DNA of 45,638 bases, taken from Actinomycetes bacterium. GTDB taxonomy: Bacteria > Actinomycetota > Acidimicrobiia > Acidimicrobiales > RAAP-2. Within the stretch, counting starts at the first letter, position 1. Every line of letters starts with the position of its first letter. Shown here piece after piece: positions 42,745-45,638 of this stretch. Position numbers and translations under genes: made by a program. The stretch lies in contig JAJYXE010000009.1 in the NCBI GenBank assembly GCA_021791145.1, forward strand, positions 1 to 45,638, written 5' to 3'. Below the pieces are notes generated by a model, which saw only the letters and a list, made by a program, of their open reading frames with translations, did not search any database and was not told the DNA's origin.

Positions 42745-42903
42745 CTTCCCGGCGCTCCGAGCTCAGTGTACCCGGACTTTGCAGGCATCCCCGCCTGCCC
42801 GTCGACCCGCTGGCGCGCGGTACCGCTGATCGGACGAGCAGAGGGACCGCCGGCGTCTTCACCCCGGGCGTGCAACGCCGCCGTCCGGTCACTCGTTCAG
42901 TGA

Positions 42904-43320
42904 GCTCCCCCGACTCCCCGTCCCGTCATTGCCACCGGTCGTACGCAACAGGCTCCGTCGTCACTCCTATTCGAACCTCGGCAAGATTGCGAGCGGATCA
43001 ACGACACCGCCCGTCTGTTGGAGCAGACATCGGGCAGCGCGACGCAGCGGCTGGTGCTGCCGGCGGTGACGGACGTGACCGCGACAACCGGGTACTTCGG
43101 TATTGGCTCAATCGTCGGAAGTTTTCGCAATCCCTACACGAAACTACTGCCCTCGGACGCGACGATCTACATCGTTTACCTGAATGCGCAGGGCCAGATC
43201 GTCGGGGGAGACAACGAGCCGACCGGAGCAGCGGTGCGCCCGGGAGCAACCGTGGCGTTCCGCGACACACTCCCGAGCGTGCGATACCTGCCATCCTCCG
43301 AGCGGCCTCATATCGACAGC
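42904..43320 (+). pseudogene. fragment of a secreted beta-sandwich (FxLYD-like) protein
   Basis: The frame is open after TGA at 42901. Residues encoded by about 43030-43300 read TATTGYFGIGSIVGSFRNPY, then ATIYIVYLNAQGQIVGGDNE and AAVRPGATVAFRDTL. This pattern (self-contact strand, non-polar N, volume of Gly/Val strands, 'lyd.dGqivg' strand) is that of FxLYD-type domains in secreted proteins. There is no start codon with RBS, no signal peptide and no natural stop: the frame runs on into the antisense of the next gene. I treat it as a decayed C-terminal piece. Confidence 0.45.
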
Positions 43321-43323
43321 GAG

Positions 43324-44220
43324 TCACCCGGCGGGCCGGGGGAACGCGGCGAGGTGCACCAGCTGGCGGTCGACACGAAGGCACAGCCCGGTGACGCTGC
43401 CGCTGAGGCGGAGCTCCTCGCCGAGCCCGACGGCCGGACCGACAGCACAAGGCGCATGGTCCACCTGTGCCAAGAAGAGCTCAACCTCTTCGACCAGCCC
43501 GGGGCGGGCGCCCTCGTCGGCGTCGAGTCGGTAGCCCGCAACGAGGGCCGTCAGGTAGCTGCCGAGGGCATCGGGACGGTCGAAGATGTCCACGCCGAGC
43601 ACCCTGGCCCCGGTCGCGCACGCGATGCCCACCTGCCCATCACAAGCGACCAGGTCTGCGATCTGCGCGTCGAGGTCGTTCTCAATGGCCGCCTGCACGT
43701 CCTCGAGCGCGGAGGTCTGCGAGCGGACACCATGCCGCTGCGCCTGGCGGTCGACCTCCTCCCAAACGAGCCCCTGGTTCGAGCGCCAGCGGGCCGGTCC
43801 GCCATCGGAGGAGAGGTTGGCGATCTTTGCCGCCCGGATCGATCCTGGCAAGTGAGATCGAGAACGAGCGACGTTCCGAGGATGCCCCCATCGGCCCGCC
43901 TCGACGCAGGAGACCGGTACGACCGTCCTGCTTTCCGACGTGAGCAAGATCGTCGCGTTGAGGGTCCTGTTCTGGTTTCCTCCGACCAGGGTTTCACCCT
44001 CCACGAGGAGCACGTCGACGAGCGCGAGGTTCTCAACGGCCAGGAACGGGACCTGCGGCGGATCGAGCTCGGACACCTTTACCAGGCCCTGTTCGAAGGC
44101 GATGGGGCCGGGAACATAGCGATGCTCGCCGACAGCCGTTGAAACGAGGGGAAACACCGACAAACCGCCGAGCACCCACGGCTGCTCGACTTCCACCTTC
44201 ATGCCCTGTACTTGCACCAC
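43324..44220 (-). CDS. ARPP-1 domain protein
   Basis: 298 residues matching the ARG and Rhodanese-Phosphatase-superfamily-associated Protein (ARPP-1) domain: GGLSVFPLV near the start, SELDPPQVPFLAVENL, VLLVEGETLVGGNQNRTLN, and TVVPVSCVEAGRWG, with AFEQGLVKV. The family has been linked by genome context to ADP-ribosylglycohydrolases and conflict-type modules; its activity is unknown. No such partner lies in this window. GTG at 44220 follows GAGAGAGG at 9 nt; an ATG six codons later is an alternative. An inverted repeat lies just upstream. Confidence 0.65.
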   Translation of the reverse strand: MVQVQGMKVEVEQPWVLGGLSVFPLVSTAVGEHRYVPGPIAFEQGLVKVSELDPPQVPFLAVENLALVDVLLVEGETLVGGNQNRTLNATILLTSESRTVVPVSCVEAGRWGHPRNVARSRSHLPGSIRAAKIANLSSDGGPARWRSNQGLVWEEVDRQAQRHGVRSQTSALEDVQAAIENDLDAQIADLVACDGQVGIACATGARVLGVDIFDRPDALGSYLTALVAGYRLDADEGARPGLVEEVELFLAQVDHAPCAVGPAVGLGEELRLSGSVTGLCLRVDRQLVHLAAFPRPAG

Positions 44221-44244
44221 TGCACTGCACCTCTCTCTCTTTTT

Positions 44245-44278
44245 CTGTCACTCCCAGTGTGACCTGGGGGTGTGACAG
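44245..44278. promoter_or_regulatory. 34-bp imperfect inverted repeat in divergent promoter region
   Basis: CTGTCAC (44245-44251) pairs with GTGACAG (44272-44278), and CCCAG with CTGGG inside, around TGTGAC. More GTGTGA and GTCACA copies occur to 44340. A T/C-rich run flanks it on the left. It may be an operator for ARPP-1 or a hairpin in its leader. The remaining DNA to 44456 shows no gene. Confidence 0.4.
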
Positions 44279-44456
44279 ACATCGGCCTCGATGAGTGTGA
44301 TCTGCAACGGACTGACACGGAACCCGTCTCGTCACACCGGTCCGGTAGAGTGTGGTCGTAACCCCATCCAGAGGAGCCGAGGGACCTGGCCCAGTGACGC
44401 TCCGCCAACCGACCGTCCGGCACGGTGGCAACGCCAGGGACGATGAGGAGGTCACC

Positions 44457-44894
44457 GTGATGGTGTCGAAGGCAATCGCGTCATTCGACTTGGTGGCTGG
44501 TGCAGGCCGAAGAGCTTCTGGGGGAGCTGAGGGAAGCTGAGGGAGCAGTCCCTCTCCCCTTCCTCGGTTCTCTGGGACAATGCATGGGCGCTTCTGGCGG
44601 GCGTACGCGTGCGAGGACGGGTCTCTTGTCGCCGAGGTCGTGTCGAACCGGTCCTTGGAGGGTGAGGACCGGTGGTCTCGCGCCGAGATGCGGCTGCTGC
44701 GCTCCCTTGGGTGGGAGATCTCCCGCCACAACTGGTTCCGGGTCGAGTGCACGACGTCGCCAACAGCCGCGGAGGTGGCTGCACACACCGCCGAGACGCT
44801 GCGTCAGGTCTTCGGGCTGGTGCATCTCGACGAGCTGTTCGTGAACATACGCAGCTCGCCGATCCGGGGAGACACTCCGGCGAGTTCCACCTGA
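44457..44894 (+). pseudogene. small protein gene (TY-Chap C-terminal-like), probably frame-disrupted
   Basis: A strong RBS (GAGGAGGT at about 44445) precedes GTG-ATG at 44457, but that frame stops at 44540. The same frame resumes from ATG 44580 for 104 residues: WRAYACEDGSLVAEVVSN, AEMRLLRSLGWEISRHNWFR, and VAAHTAETLRQVFGLVHLDE. This resembles the C-terminal part of TY-Chap/YbjN-like proteins. Between the two, another frame reads WWLVQAEELLGELREAEGAV, which looks protein-like. Two compensating indels would explain this, or the true start is 44580. Function of the family is unclear. Confidence 0.45.
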
Positions 44895-44933
44895 GGATGA
44901 CTGTCATGAACGACGCCCACGAGGAGTTGCGCC

Positions 44934-45230
44934 GTGATGCTTTGCTTTGACTGCAAGCAACCACTTACCGGGGAGGATCAAGGCTGGCCTGACAGGTGCG
45001 TCTCCTGCGTTCGGCGCCGGTACAGTCAGAAGCTCTTGGAGGTCTACATGATGACCTCGGAAGGCCCGATCGTGACTTCCTCCGGGTGGAACAACGCCGG
45101 CATGGTCGATGGAGAGCCCGTCGTGTGGCTCTGCGAGCACGACCACCCTAGCCGCCAAGAGGCTGAAGCTTGCCTCAGGGCGCTCCAGGCGCAAGGAGGG
45201 CGTGACTGGAGATTCCGAGACGACGTGTGA
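44934..45230 (+). CDS. small zinc-ribbon protein
   Basis: 98 residues. Two CxxC knuckles, CFDC (near residue 4) and CVSC (near 22), form a probable zinc ribbon. The rest (GEPVVWLCEHDHPSRQEAEA) has no known signature except a Cys/His-rich CEHDH. RBS GAGGAG lies 7 nt before GTG 44934; the ATG at 44937 is also usable. It follows the disrupted gene by 39 bp in the same direction. No function can be assigned. Confidence 0.6.
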   Translation: MMLCFDCKQPLTGEDQGWPDRCVSCVRRRYSQKLLEVYMMTSEGPIVTSSGWNNAGMVDGEPVVWLCEHDHPSRQEAEACLRALQAQGGRDWRFRDDV

Positions 45231-45421
45231 GCGTCAAACCTCAAGTGGCGCCTGACGGGTCCTATAGCTCGCTGTGGGCCTGGTGGGTGCGAAGGTCGGG
45301 GTGCAGGTCGGCTACCGGCACAGGCTCAGGTGGTCGGCAGTAGGGACACTGCGAAGCGTCGTGGAGTGGCGGCACGATCTGGGGAGGCTCAGGTCGAGGA
45401 CGCTTCTCCCTGTAGCTGTGG
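45231..45421. other. intergenic, nothing recognised
   Basis: No frame here shows family signatures or a convincing RBS. It separates the zinc-ribbon gene from transposase remnants. Confidence 0.4.
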
Positions 45422-45534
45422 TGGGCCCAGGCGATGAACGCCGCACCGAGGAGCCCCCACCAGAATCGACTCGTCGTCGAGCGTCTCCCCGGCTACGCCC
45501 ACGATCTCAATCGGGTGCGGCTCCCCTGGAGTGA
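45422..45534 (+). mobile_element. IS630-family transposase remnant
   Basis: One frame reads SPHQNRLVVERLPGYAHDLN from about 45452, close to the VERLPGYAPELNPVE motif (DDE Glu region) of IS630-type transposases. The catalytic NPVE has decayed to NRVR. No start, terminal repeats or upstream domains are visible, so this is a scrap of about 40 codons. Confidence 0.5.
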
Positions 45535-45638
45535 CTACGCGGCGAGCGGGATGACGCCCTCGTTGTAGCGGAGCTCGTGGACACGTCGGCGTTCGTGGTC
45601 GAGGTGGAAGCGCCAGTAGTCGTCGAAGTCGTCGTTCG
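45535..45638 (-). pseudogene. C-terminal end of a transposase-like protein, cut by window edge
   Basis: The last 33 codons of a minus-strand gene that enters from beyond the window: DDFDDYWRFHLDHERRRVH, then the end GVIPLAA and TAG at 45537. The charged W-R-F-H-L helix with a short hydrophobic end resembles ends of transposases I have seen, but the family is not certain. The gene may be intact outside the window. Confidence 0.4.

Noticed and set aside
43018..44142. 374-codon plus-strand frame across the ARPP-1 gene
   Set aside because: Only its first 95 codons look like protein; the rest is antisense to the well-supported ARPP-1 gene.
44452..44964. 170-codon minus-strand frame opposite the small plus-strand genes
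   Set aside because: Arg/Ser-rich composition, no motifs, and it opposes frames with recognisable domains and good ribosome sites.
45274..45534. Plus-strand 86-codon frame near the right edge
   Set aside because: No recognisable domain or ribosome site; a different frame holds the IS630-like motif.

Overview
This window is high-GC DNA with actinobacterial gene content. The evidence is MurT/GatD peptidoglycan amidation, a KdpFABC operon with KdpE, abundant GTG/TTG starts, ATGA/GTGA gene overlaps, and several TAGnnT boxes 7-9 nt in front of start codons (leaderless-type promoters). An Acidimicrobiia-like actinomycete is my best guess; this is inference, as no rRNA is present.

Layout. 1-1140: remnants of mobile DNA (truncated IS21 istB, N-terminally deleted tyrosine recombinase) abutting the 3' end of a tRNA-Val(CAC) gene. 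1258-9818: a membrane protein, then a TetR repressor divergent from a tightly packed five-gene operon (acyl-CoA reductase/HAD fusion, zinc alcohol dehydrogenase, LarA-like enzyme, PlsC-type acyltransferase, GT2 glycosyltransferase) with two perfect operator palindromes at its start. 9797-13468 (minus): HAD-PlsC fusion, murT, gatD. 13772-22396 (plus): LysR, tldD, tldE, M20 peptidase, nadC, GAF-SpoIIE phosphatase. 22497-32302: an acyl-CoA dehydrogenase overlapping a stand-alone KdpD sensor half, a divergent histidine kinase plus kdpE, and a minus-strand operon of a 27-aa membrane ORF, kdpF, kdpA, kdpB, kdpC and an OB-fold gene. 32375-42616: mostly membrane and housekeeping genes (small membrane proteins, O-methyltransferase, MFS, M48 peptidase, APC permease, DUF6069-like protein, nitroreductase, Na/Ca exchanger). 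42904-45638: a decayed accessory zone with a secreted-protein fragment, an ARPP-1 domain protein, a frame-disrupted small gene, a zinc-ribbon protein and transposase scraps.

Two things stand out. First, short tandem repeats (12, 15, 18, 21, 24 or 27 bp) sit in frame at the ends or linkers of at least eight unrelated genes, while a copy set outside genes has a 25-bp unit. Second, the potassium sensor is split into two divergently transcribed genes, the N-terminal half being translationally coupled to an acyl-CoA dehydrogenase. Two potentially structured leaders (upstream of the APC permease and of the Na/Ca exchanger) match no riboswitch family I could recall.
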